22,398 nucleotides of DNA from a bacterium. GTDB taxonomy: Bacteria > Eremiobacterota > Eremiobacteria > Baltobacterales > Baltobacteraceae. Under the pieces are notes generated by a model, which saw nothing but the letters and a program-made list of their open reading frames with translations, ran no database searches and was not told the origin of the DNA. The position numbers and the translations under genes were made by a program. Shown piece after piece: positions 7,676 to 14,979 of the stretch (positions are counted from its first letter, which is position 1; the number at the start of each line of letters is the position of its first letter). The stretch lies in contig JAJXVC010000009.1 of NCBI GenBank assembly GCA_021782295.1, positions 1-22,398 of the forward strand. The letters are read 5' to 3'.

Positions 7676-8924
7676 GAAGAGCGTTCTGGAGAATGGGCTG
7701 CGCGTTATCACCGAAGAGATGTCCTCGGTGCGTTCGGCGAGCATCGGGCTCTGGGTCGATGTCGGTTCCAGCGCCGAGGCACCGCACCTTCGCGGAATCT
7801 CGCACATGGTCGAGCACATGCTCTTCAAGGGGACAACGCGGCGGAGTGCGCGCGAGATCGCTGAAGCGCTCGATTCCGTCGGCGGCGATCTGAACGCCTT
7901 TACCGACAAAGAGACGACCTGCTACTACGCAAAAGTCATCGATCGACACGTTCCGCTCGCCATCGATGTGCTCGCCGATATGCTCGCCCATTCGCTCTTC
8001 GATCCCGAGGAGTTGCGCAAAGAACGCAACGTCGTCCTCGAAGAGATCAAGATGTACGAAGATGCGCCGGACGATCTCGTGCATGAGATTTTTTCCCAAC
8101 AACTGTGGGAAGGCTCCGATCTCGGAGCGCCGACGATCGGCTTCCCCGAGACGGTCGCCGCGCTGGAATCGAGCGATCTGCACGCGCACCTCGCCGCGCA
8201 TTACGCACCGAATGCCGTCGTGCTGTGCGCCGCCGGAAACGTCGATCACGATGAGATCGTCGCGCTAACGCGACAAGCGCTCGGCGATCGGCGCGGCGAA
8301 GCGAAACTGCCGACCGCTGCGGCGCCCTCCGCGCATATCTCGCTTGCGCGTCGAAGCAAAGATATCGAACAGGTTCATCTCGTTCTCGGCGGCCCCAGCG
8401 TCAGCGCGCGTGACAAGCGACGGTACGCGCTCTCGGTTGCGCAAACGATTCTCGGTGGCGGGATGTCGAGCCGTCTCTTTCAAGAAGTTCGCGAGAAACG
8501 TGGACTCGTCTATACCGTAACCGCGTACGGCAGCACCTATCGCGAAGCTGGCAGCCTCGCGGTCTATGCCGGAACCTCGCTGAAAAACGCGCAACCCTGT
8601 ATCGACACGATCCTCGATGAGGTCGGTCGGCTCGCAAGCGAGCCGGTGGGAGAAGAAGAGCTTCGCCAGGCCAAAGAGCACCTCAAAGGCAGCATGATGC
8701 TCGGCCTCGAGAGTACCTCCAGCCGCATGATGCGTCTGGGTCGTCAAGAACTCGTCCATGGCCGCGAGATCCCGCAAGAGGAGATCGAGAGCGGCATCGA
8801 TGCGGTGAGTACCGAGAGCGTGCTCGAGATCGCGCAGATGGCCTTTACACCGCAACGCCGAGCGCTTGCGCTCGTCGGCCCGACCGCCGCCGCCGAGATC
8901 GGATGGGGAGCACATGGCGCATAG
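7668..8924 (+). CDS. M16 family zinc metallopeptidase (processing peptidase-like)
   Basis: Zinc endopeptidase of the pitrilysin/mitochondrial processing peptidase family, subfamily M16B by size (418 residues, two half-domains). The inverted zinc motif is HMVEH at residues 46-50, with Glu126 in NVVLEEIKMYED as the third ligand at the expected distance of about 76 residues. The second half-domain begins near residue 220 and includes GGGMSSRLFQEVREKRGLVY, the conserved C-domain segment that closes the active-site cavity. The key residues are intact, so it should be active. There is no signal peptide, so a cytoplasmic location is likely despite envelope-related neighbours. In Firmicutes and cyanobacteria similar proteins often follow core genes. 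It overlaps the upstream exported protein gene by 8 bases and the downstream flippase gene by 11 bases. Confidence 0.93.
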   Translation: MRKKSVLENGLRVITEEMSSVRSASIGLWVDVGSSAEAPHLRGISHMVEHMLFKGTTRRSAREIAEALDSVGGDLNAFTDKETTCYYAKVIDRHVPLAIDVLADMLAHSLFDPEELRKERNVVLEEIKMYEDAPDDLVHEIFSQQLWEGSDLGAPTIGFPETVAALESSDLHAHLAAHYAPNAVVLCAAGNVDHDEIVALTRQALGDRRGEAKLPTAAAPSAHISLARRSKDIEQVHLVLGGPSVSARDKRRYALSVAQTILGGGMSSRLFQEVREKRGLVYTVTAYGSTYREAGSLAVYAGTSLKNAQPCIDTILDEVGRLASEPVGEEELRQAKEHLKGSMMLGLESTSSRMMRLGRQELVHGREIPQEEIESGIDAVSTESVLEIAQMAFTPQRRALALVGPTAAAEIGWGAHGA

Positions 8925-9798
8925 CCTTTCGTTGGTTCCGCATCTCTTCTCCGGGAAGCTCTGGGGCGCGATGCTCATTACGTTCATCGTGCAAGGCGTG
9001 ACGATCGGCGCCTATGCCGCCCGTCTCGCCGGCGTACAGACCAAACGTATCGCGACCTCGATCTCGCTCTTCAATCTCTTCGTCACGACGGGGCGACTCG
9101 CCAATCTCTTCTCCGCGTTTTTTATCGGCCCGCTCTCCGATAGCGCGGGCCGTGCGGTGGTGCGCTACCATCATCACCCGCACGCGGTCGCACTCTGGCA
9201 GCACACCTTCGAAATGCAGCTCCGATTGATCGTGTTGGCCGGAACCTTCGGGATGATCGTCTTTGCGCTCTTCCTGCCGATGTTCGCCTATCTCTTTCGC
9301 CGCGGCGTCGCCTCCTTTGAGGCGCGCGGCTCGGTTCCGAATGCTGTCGCCCGTCTACTGCATCCGCGCATTGTGTTAGAGGTGCTCCGAGCGCAGCATT
9401 TCCCGACGTTGGCGCAGCTGCGCTCCTTCAACTGGCGCTGCCTACCGCGCCGGATGTTGATCTTCAACATTCTGGTCATGGCGGTCTACGCCATCGGCGT
9501 GCAGGCTGCGTTTCTCGCCTCGGTCTTCGATCCGGCGGTCTCGCGCACCGCGATCAGCCTCTCGGGCGTGGTCAACGGCATCGGCACCATCGCCTTTACG
9601 CTCTTCGTCGATCCGACCTCATCGATGATTACCGACCAGGCGATCCACGGAAAACGCAATATCGACGAAGTGCGCGCGATGGTCTTCTACTTGTCGCTGA
9701 CCGCGATTATCGGTACGATACTCTCGCAGTTGCTCTTCGTGCCTGCAGCGCTTTTGGTCGAGGAGGTAGCCCGCTTTGCCGTCCACGTTCACTTCTAG
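8914..9798 (+). CDS. Amj-family (DUF2837) putative lipid II flippase
   Basis: Polytopic membrane protein of 294 residues that matches the Amj/YdaH family (PF10997). In Bacillus subtilis, Amj can replace MurJ in flipping lipid II across the membrane for peptidoglycan synthesis. Recognisable segments are AYAARLAGVQTKRIATSISL with the following SLFNLFVTTGR (about residues 34-65), and near the C-terminus VDPTSSMITDQAIHGKRN followed by IIGTILSQLLFVPAA. There are about six hydrophobic segments. The ATG at 8914 lies inside the M16 gene, with GGGGAG at 8905-8910 close before it. An upstream in-frame ATG at 8866 would add a Pro/Arg-rich tail and is less likely. The next gene starts 23 bases before its stop. 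The family call comes from recalled motifs; flippase activity in this organism is inference. Confidence 0.8.
   Translation: MAHSLSLVPHLFSGKLWGAMLITFIVQGVTIGAYAARLAGVQTKRIATSISLFNLFVTTGRLANLFSAFFIGPLSDSAGRAVVRYHHHPHAVALWQHTFEMQLRLIVLAGTFGMIVFALFLPMFAYLFRRGVASFEARGSVPNAVARLLHPRIVLEVLRAQHFPTLAQLRSFNWRCLPRRMLIFNILVMAVYAIGVQAAFLASVFDPAVSRTAISLSGVVNGIGTIAFTLFVDPTSSMITDQAIHGKRNIDEVRAMVFYLSLTAIIGTILSQLLFVPAALLVEEVARFAVHVHF
9760..9766 (+). promoter_or_regulatory. Ribosome binding site fixing a TTG start
   Basis: GAGGAGG lies nine bases before TTG 9776, inside the flippase coding sequence. It supports the TTG as the real start of the lipoprotein gene, whose signal peptide begins there. Confidence 0.65.
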
Positions 9799-10447
9799 CA
9801 TCCGCTCCCTCGCGCTCGTCACCTCGGTACTCGCGCTGAGCGGTTGCGCGCATACCGTCGCTTCCTGGATCGCGCAGACGCGCGTCCACCAGGGGCGCCT
9901 CGCGCTTGCACGCGGCGATGTCCGCGGCGCCGAGCTCTCCTATCGCCTCGCGCTGAAGATCGATCCGCACGATGCGACGGTGCGTGCCGGCTATGTCGCC
10001 GCCGCCGCCGATCTTGCACACAAGCAGTACACGCTCGGCGACCTGCAAGGGGCGTTGGGAACGATCCGTCAGGCCGAGCATATCGCGCCGAAAGACCTGC
10101 GCTTGCAGGCGCTGCGCGCCGAGATCGAGAGCGCGAGCCTCAAACAGAGCATCGTCAGCTCGAATTACCCAACCTATCGCAGCGCCGCGCGTCGAATCTT
10201 GGAAGCGTACGCGCAGTTGGATATCGCCAATACGGCGATCGTGCGCAACCTGCATCGATTTTCCTACACCTACGATACCGGCGACCTCACCTCGGCGATC
10301 AAAGCATCGTACGAACTCGAGCTAGACGTCGCGCGCAACACCAATCGTTTGATCGCCTATCGACAGCTGGTAAGTTCGGGGGTTCCCAACGCCGCAGCGA
10401 CGGGCTCTTCGAACCTCGGGGGAACCTCGCTCCTACCCCTGCCCTGA
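9776..10447 (+). CDS. TPR-like lipoprotein
   Basis: A 223-residue lipoprotein. The signal peptide ends in the lipobox LSGC, with the lipidated cysteine at residue 24. After it come helix-pair repeats of the tetratricopeptide type. The first reads HQGRLALARGDVRGAELSYR with the typical LKIDPHD turn (about residues 38-66). The second covers about 82-110 (AHKQYTLGDLQGALGTIRQA then IAPKD). The rest is helical and ends in a Ser/Gly/Asn-rich tail. TPR lipoproteins usually scaffold envelope complexes such as assembly or secretion machines; the partner is not identifiable here. Tight overlap with the Amj-like gene (23 bases) suggests they are made together and might act together in cell-wall synthesis. 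The start is TTG, supported by GAGGAGG. The end overlaps the convergent glycosyltransferase by 15 bases. Confidence 0.8.
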   Translation: MPSTFTSSIRSLALVTSVLALSGCAHTVASWIAQTRVHQGRLALARGDVRGAELSYRLALKIDPHDATVRAGYVAAAADLAHKQYTLGDLQGALGTIRQAEHIAPKDLRLQALRAEIESASLKQSIVSSNYPTYRSAARRILEAYAQLDIANTAIVRNLHRFSYTYDTGDLTSAIKASYELELDVARNTNRLIAYRQLVSSGVPNAAATGSSNLGGTSLLPLP

Positions 10448-12028
10448 GTGGAGCAGGCAGAGTCCGTGTGCGGTGAGGAAAGCGCGCCCCTGCCCCGCAT
10501 GCTCGGCGCGGCGGAATGCACGCCAGCGTCGCTTCGCTCCGGGAAGGATCGCGCGTAACGAGGTGTGATAGACCGGCCAACTCACGCCGGGAAAGCGAAC
10601 GAGCGGAAAGCGCGACATCCAGGCGCAGAGTTCGAGATTCTTCCGGAAGCGCGCATCTTCGATCGAGATAAAATATCGCGATCCTTTAGCGATGGCGCTC
10701 TCTTCATCGAAGGGCGTCCAGAGATAAGGATCCTCTTCCCAGCCGAAACGATCCATGTAGTAAAAGATATCGGGACCGTAATGCGCGATGACGGGTAAGG
10801 CGTTGCGCGGTAGCGCGCGGTCGAGAGCGACCGCGTTTCGGTACGCCGACTTGCTATAGCGATAGTACGGTGCAATCGCGGTGAGGCCGCCGAGGAGGAC
10901 CGCCGTTCCGAGAATCGCTCCTCCGACCGCGAGAGCGATCGAGGCGGGGCGCCTCGTGCCGAAGCGATTGCGCGCCCAGATCGCCGCACCGCCGATGGCA
11001 AGTGCGCACGGCGGGAGCAGCAAAAAGAGATAGTAATCGACGCGTTCGACCGCGATCACCGCATATGTATAGAACGCCGCACCGAGAAACCAGAGCGGCA
11101 GGAGCAACGGAGAGCGCATCCGGACGCGCGGAAGCACGAAGAGCGAAAGAAGAACGACGATCGTGCCGATGCTACCGAGCATCGTCATCCGGAAAAGGTT
11201 CAAACCGTAGAGTGCAAGTTCGATCTGCCGTGCGAACGCATGGATAGAGGTCAACGATCCGAGAAGATGCGGAAGAACGTGCTTGTGGAGGATGCCGCTC
11301 GCCCATCGCCACTGTGCATGTGCGCGCACCGCGTGATCGTACATTTCGAGAATCACGAGCGGAACGAAGCCGAGAACGATCAACGCGGTTGGGCGGATCG
11401 GATGTTTCGCGCGCAAGCGTTCGATGAGTGGGCCGACGGCGGCGACGAGGCCGGCGAGCGCGACCGGCTTCGCGAGCAGGGCCATCGTACAGAGCCCAGC
11501 TGCCCGTGCAAGTCGACGCGGCTCGACGGCGAGATCCTCAAGCAGCAATCGTGCCGTTGCATAGAGCGCCGCAGTAAGGAAGAACACCATCGCCGCGTCG
11601 GGAGTAAAGGTGCGCCCGTAGTAGATGCTCCCGGGAAAGATCGCAAAAGCGAGTGCGGCGATCAGCCCTCCGAGCGCATCGTCGAAGAGCCAGCGCCCGA
11701 AGAGCCCGAGCACCGCGATCGTCGCGACGCTGAAAGCGAGGGTGAGCAGGCGCCCGAAGATCGGGTGGATGCCGAAGAGATGATAGAGCGCGGCGGCGAG
11801 GTAGGGCACGATCTGCAGTTCCAGCTCGACGTAGTGCGGCGGCGGCCCGTCGTAGTTGGTCTGCGGGTAGAGAATGTTGCCGTTGAGACGATAAAAATTC
11901 CGCGCGATATTCGCGGTATCTCCCTGGCGCCAGTTGGGATGATCGAGGATCGGATTATGTATGCCGTGCAACCGCAGGGCCGCGCCGAACAGGCAGATCG
12001 CGAGCAGAAGAAAACGGAACGATTTCAC
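10433..12028 (-). CDS. GT39/ArnT-like membrane glycosyltransferase (GT-C fold)
   Basis: Integral membrane glycosyltransferase of 531 residues resembling the PMT/ArnT group (GT39/GT83), which uses polyprenyl-phosphate-linked sugars on the outer face of the membrane. The first external loop after helix 1 carries an acidic motif region (D29, R34, D37 in DHPNWRQGDTANIARNFY), as expected for the GT-C catalytic loop. About ten to twelve hydrophobic helices follow, including GRTFTPDAAMVFFLTAALYA, a common segment of this family. A C-terminal soluble region of about 100 residues (near residues 420-531) contains NALPVIAHYGPDIFYYMDRF. Sugar and acceptor are unknown; candidates are lipid, glycan or protein. 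It is the last gene of a three-gene minus-strand set and overlaps the GtrA gene by four bases (ATGA). Confidence 0.85.
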   Translation of the reverse strand: MKSFRFLLLAICLFGAALRLHGIHNPILDHPNWRQGDTANIARNFYRLNGNILYPQTNYDGPPPHYVELELQIVPYLAAALYHLFGIHPIFGRLLTLAFSVATIAVLGLFGRWLFDDALGGLIAALAFAIFPGSIYYGRTFTPDAAMVFFLTAALYATARLLLEDLAVEPRRLARAAGLCTMALLAKPVALAGLVAAVGPLIERLRAKHPIRPTALIVLGFVPLVILEMYDHAVRAHAQWRWASGILHKHVLPHLLGSLTSIHAFARQIELALYGLNLFRMTMLGSIGTIVVLLSLFVLPRVRMRSPLLLPLWFLGAAFYTYAVIAVERVDYYLFLLLPPCALAIGGAAIWARNRFGTRRPASIALAVGGAILGTAVLLGGLTAIAPYYRYSKSAYRNAVALDRALPRNALPVIAHYGPDIFYYMDRFGWEEDPYLWTPFDEESAIAKGSRYFISIEDARFRKNLELCAWMSRFPLVRFPGVSWPVYHTSLRAILPGAKRRWRAFRRAEHAGQGRAFLTAHGLCLLHSGQG

Positions 12029-12474
12029 CGCGTGTGCCGAAACGTCCAGTATTTATTGACGAAAAAATTCACGAAGATACCGGCAATCGTTCCGACCAGC
12101 CAGGTGCGATGCCCGTAGTGGTTGCCGAAGAACGGTTTGGTGAGCGGAGCAACACCGAGACCGACGAGCAATGCGAGCGCCGATACCGTGAGGAATTTCA
12201 CCCCTTCGCGTACCGCGTTTGCATCCGAACGGAACGTCCAGCGTCGGTTGAGATAATAATTCGAGACGCCGCCGGCCATGAACGCAATCGAATAGATGAT
12301 CGCATACGGCAACGCCTGGTCGTGGTTGGGAACGAAGTGTTGGAGAACCGTGAAGAGGATGAAATTGAGGATCGTGCCTGAGAGCCCGACGATCGCAAAT
12401 TTCGTGAATTGGCGAACGCCGCGGCGCTTGGCGACGGAATGAACGATACTATGCAACCCAATACCAATCGGCAA
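12025..12474 (-). CDS. GtrA-family membrane protein
   Basis: A 149-residue protein with four hydrophobic helices matching the GtrA family (PF04138). Members are thought to flip or hand over polyprenyl-phosphate-linked sugars for glycosylation of O-antigen, teichoic acid or other envelope glycans. Typical features are FTKFAIVGLSGTILNFILF at the first helix, SNYYLNRRWTFRSD between helices 2 and 3, and a closing NFFVNKYWTFRHTR. The duplicated pattern N-x3-R/K-x-W-T-F is characteristic. Its position between two GT-C-type glycosyltransferase genes, overlapping one by 26 bases and the other by 4, strongly suggests it serves them. No recognisable GT2 polyprenyl-phosphate glycosyltransferase gene is in the window, so the donor lipid is probably made by an enzyme encoded elsewhere. 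Family assignment is firm; the translocated sugar is unknown. Confidence 0.9.
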   Translation of the reverse strand: MPIGIGLHSIVHSVAKRRGVRQFTKFAIVGLSGTILNFILFTVLQHFVPNHDQALPYAIIYSIAFMAGGVSNYYLNRRWTFRSDANAVREGVKFLTVSALALLVGLGVAPLTKPFFGNHYGHRTWLVGTIAGIFVNFFVNKYWTFRHTR

Positions 12475-13963
12475 AGAGAACGGTGAAAAGCCCTAAGAGC
12501 GGGAGCGAGAAGGCGAGGATGAGATTGTTGACCCAGGGGCGATCGCCCCAGCGAGCGAGGATCGCAAAGAGCGGAAAGAGTACGAGCGCGAAACGCGGCA
12601 TACTCATCAGGCTCGATGTCGACATCGGGATGAGAATCGAGAGCGCCATGTAGGCGATATACGACGGGCGCAACCGCCTCCAGCCGAAGATCAGCACCGC
12701 GACCATGAGCGCGGTAAAACTCAATTCGAGCGCCTGGTTTGCAACCGCAGCGCCGGATTGAGCGTGGGCGATGGCGATAAACGAATTCGCAACGCTCACC
12801 CACGGTGGTGCGAGGTGCCGGTTCCAATGCGCCTGGACATGTGAAAAGAAGAGCGGATCGCCGGTCAGCACCCAGAGGTAGGCCATATAGAGTGCGAGTC
12901 CGCAGCCGATCAGCGCTGCCGGGAGCAGCGAACGGATGTTTTCGACGAGCCGCTGCCGATAGACGGAGTACCACTCTAACGCGAACGGTACGACCAAGAG
13001 GATGCCTTCAACGCGCGTCATCGCTGCGAAAAATCCGATCGCTCCGGCAATGAGCCAGCGGCGCCGCCGTAGGTAAAAGAACGTCGCCACGGTGAGCATG
13101 AAGAAGAGCGATTCGGTGTAGACCGCCGAGAAGAAGACCGCGGAGGGAAAAATCGAGACATAGAAGATCGCGCGCCGCGCAACGGTACGGTCGAATTCGC
13201 GTTCGAGAAGTTTATAGAGAAAGAGCAGCGCGAAGAAAAAGCACGCGTTGGAGATGAGCAATCCGGCGACGAGGTGATTGCCCACGAGCACGCCGAGGGC
13301 GCGGATCATCATCGGATAGAGCGGGAAGAAGGCCATCTCGGTGCCTTGGTAGCCGTGCGTTGCGATGTTGAGATAGTGGACGGCATCCCAGCGTCCCCAT
13401 ACCGCGAGCAACAACTGCGATGATTCGCTCACGTGTTGCCCGGGGCGCTGGCCGATGATGACTGCGGCGAGTTCGGCGATGACGATGATCGCTGCGCGCG
13501 TGGCCACGAAGTCGAGCAGCACTTCGCGCACGGTCTGGTTGAAGCGCGCGGCGATGAGGAGTTTGAGAATCGCGAAGAGCATCGCTGCGAGCACGAGCAT
13601 CCGCGAACCGGTCGCGAGATTCGGGGGGACGATGTAGGTCGCCCAGAGCAGGAGGAACGGCGCCCAGGTGATGGCGTCGTGCCGGAGCGATTTCGCGAAC
13701 GTGACACCGGCTCGGGCGCTAAAATAGCGCGCGTACTCCAGCCAGAGAAGGCACGTTGCGACGGCTCCGAGGAGCGGGAGTGCAATAAAGGCGATCTCGC
13801 CGAAGAACGCACCCAAGCGCGGCGCCGCCAGACTCTCCCAGAGAAAGAAACCGAGGGTGAGCCCCGCGAGCGTCACGACGAGAAGAGCAGGGATGCCTCC
13901 TTCGAGCGTACGTCGGCCGGAATAGCCGGTAGGGGATGCTGCGTTGGTGAGACGTTCGGACAC
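12449..13963 (-). CDS. PIG-V/GPI mannosyltransferase 2-like membrane glycosyltransferase
   Basis: Multi-spanning protein of 504 residues resembling bacterial relatives of PIG-V (PF04188, COG5542), GT-C mannosyltransferases. The key segment is WGRWDAVHYLNIATHGY (W192-D193), followed by MAFFPLYPMMIRALG. Next comes RRAIFYVSIFPSAVFFSAVY with TESLFF, and then AAMTRVEGILLVVPFALEW. These WD..HY, FFPLYP and PSA.FFSA.YTESLF elements are family signatures. The N-terminal 150 residues add several hydrophobic helices not essential to the family. The start is GTG at 13963 with no good ribosome binding site; an ATG substitute is not near. It is the first gene of the minus-strand trio and is divergent from glpX across 50 bases, so the promoter of the trio should lie there. 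Donor is probably a polyprenyl-phosphate sugar; acceptor unknown. Confidence 0.82.
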   Translation of the reverse strand: MSERLTNAASPTGYSGRRTLEGGIPALLVVTLAGLTLGFFLWESLAAPRLGAFFGEIAFIALPLLGAVATCLLWLEYARYFSARAGVTFAKSLRHDAITWAPFLLLWATYIVPPNLATGSRMLVLAAMLFAILKLLIAARFNQTVREVLLDFVATRAAIIVIAELAAVIIGQRPGQHVSESSQLLLAVWGRWDAVHYLNIATHGYQGTEMAFFPLYPMMIRALGVLVGNHLVAGLLISNACFFFALLFLYKLLEREFDRTVARRAIFYVSIFPSAVFFSAVYTESLFFMLTVATFFYLRRRRWLIAGAIGFFAAMTRVEGILLVVPFALEWYSVYRQRLVENIRSLLPAALIGCGLALYMAYLWVLTGDPLFFSHVQAHWNRHLAPPWVSVANSFIAIAHAQSGAAVANQALELSFTALMVAVLIFGWRRLRPSYIAYMALSILIPMSTSSLMSMPRFALVLFPLFAILARWGDRPWVNNLILAFSLPLLGLFTVLFADWYWVA

Positions 13964-14013
13964 GCCGGGGGGAGTTAAAGGATTCGCACCGCTTCCCTTG
14001 TAGCCTGAGGCGG
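13964..14013. other. Divergent 50-base gap between the glycosylation trio and the glpX operon
   Basis: Both transcription units must start in or near this gap. I see no clear -35/-10 pair in either direction. GAGGCGG at 14007-14013 lies directly before the glpX ATG. There is no usable Shine-Dalgarno sequence for the minus-strand GTG. Promoters may extend into the flanking coding sequences or belong to a non-standard class. Confidence 0.4.
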
Positions 14014-14979
14014 ATGAACGATGTAGCCACGCAGGAGCGCATGAAGCCCTCGCTTGATTTCGTTACCATAACCGAGCGTGCGGCGCTCGCTGCTTCCCAT
14101 TGGATGGGTCGCGGCGAACGCGATATCGCCGACGGCGCCGCCGTCGAAGCGATGCGCGCGGCGTTAGGCGAGATGGAGATCAGCGGCCGGATCGTGATCG
14201 GGGAAGGCGAGCGCGACGAAGCACCGATGCTCTTCATCGGTGAAGAGGTCGGCTGCGGCGGCCCGGCGGTCGATATCGCGGTCGATCCCGTCGAGGGTAC
14301 CAATCTCGTCGCAAACGGTCTCCCGAACTCGATTGCCGTGATGGCGATTGCGCCGCGCGGAGGACTCTTGCACGCTCCCGATTCGTATATGGAAAAACTT
14401 GCCGTCGGGCCGAAGGCGGCGCCTCACGTGCATATCGACGCCTCGGTTCAAGAGAACCTCGCAGCGGTCGCGCGCGCGCTCGAGAAGCCGATCGGCGATA
14501 TCTGCGTGGTGATCCTCGACCGGCCGCGCCACGGCGAGCTCATCGAACAGGTGCGCAGCGCGGGCGCGCGCATCAAACTGATCTCCGACGGCGACGTCGA
14601 TGCCTGTATCGCCACCGCCATCGACACCACCGGCGTTCACGTCGCGATGGGCATCGGTGGTGCGCCGGAGGGCGTCCTCGCGGCTGCGGCGATCAAATGC
14701 CTCGGCGGAAATTTCATGGGCCGATTAAAACCGCGAAACCCGCAAGAAGCGGCGCGCGCGCAAGCGATGGGTTTCGGTAACCTCGATCGCGTGCTTGCCA
14801 TCGACGATCTCGTGAAGAGCGATGAAGTGCTCTTCTGCGCGACGGGGATTACCGACGGCGATCTCGTCCACGGCGTGCGTTTCTACGAAAATCGTGCGCG
14901 AACGCGATCGATTCTCGTCCAGGCGGGCGGAACGGTGCGTTTCGTTTCAACGACACACCATCTCGGCAGTAGGAGATGA
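14014..14979 (+). CDS. glpX: Class II fructose-1,6-bisphosphatase
   Basis: Hydrolyses fructose 1,6-bisphosphate in gluconeogenesis or the Calvin cycle. Some members also act on sedoheptulose 1,7-bisphosphate. The 321-residue protein shows AALAASHWMGRGERDIADGA near the N-terminus and GEGERDEAPMLFIGEEVG. The metal-binding DPVEGTN motif is at residues 91-97, followed by NGLPNSIAVMAIAPRG. All are diagnostic of the GlpX family. A second in-frame ATG at 14041, with AGGAG just before it, gives the N-terminus MKPSLDFVTITERAA, closer to typical homologues, so the true start may be nine codons downstream. The stop overlaps the next ATG (ATGA). As first gene of a six-gene run, its expression is probably tied to the NAD/redox genes behind it. 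No Calvin-cycle genes are in view, so gluconeogenesis is the safer role. Confidence 0.95.
   Translation: MNDVATQERMKPSLDFVTITERAALAASHWMGRGERDIADGAAVEAMRAALGEMEISGRIVIGEGERDEAPMLFIGEEVGCGGPAVDIAVDPVEGTNLVANGLPNSIAVMAIAPRGGLLHAPDSYMEKLAVGPKAAPHVHIDASVQENLAAVARALEKPIGDICVVILDRPRHGELIEQVRSAGARIKLISDGDVDACIATAIDTTGVHVAMGIGGAPEGVLAAAAIKCLGGNFMGRLKPRNPQEAARAQAMGFGNLDRVLAIDDLVKSDEVLFCATGITDGDLVHGVRFYENRARTRSILVQAGGTVRFVSTTHHLGSRR

Noticed and set aside
10438..10460. Possible hairpin (CCTGC/GCAGG or CTGCC/GGCAG) at the convergent ends of the lipoprotein and GT39-like genes as a terminator
   Set aside because: The stem is only five bases, two pairings compete, and no T-run follows in either direction.
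11240..12118. Plus-strand open frame (292 codons) opposite the GT39-like gene
   Set aside because: Its translation is highly charged, full of Arg and Glu and without any family pattern, as expected for the complement of a hydrophobic membrane protein gene.
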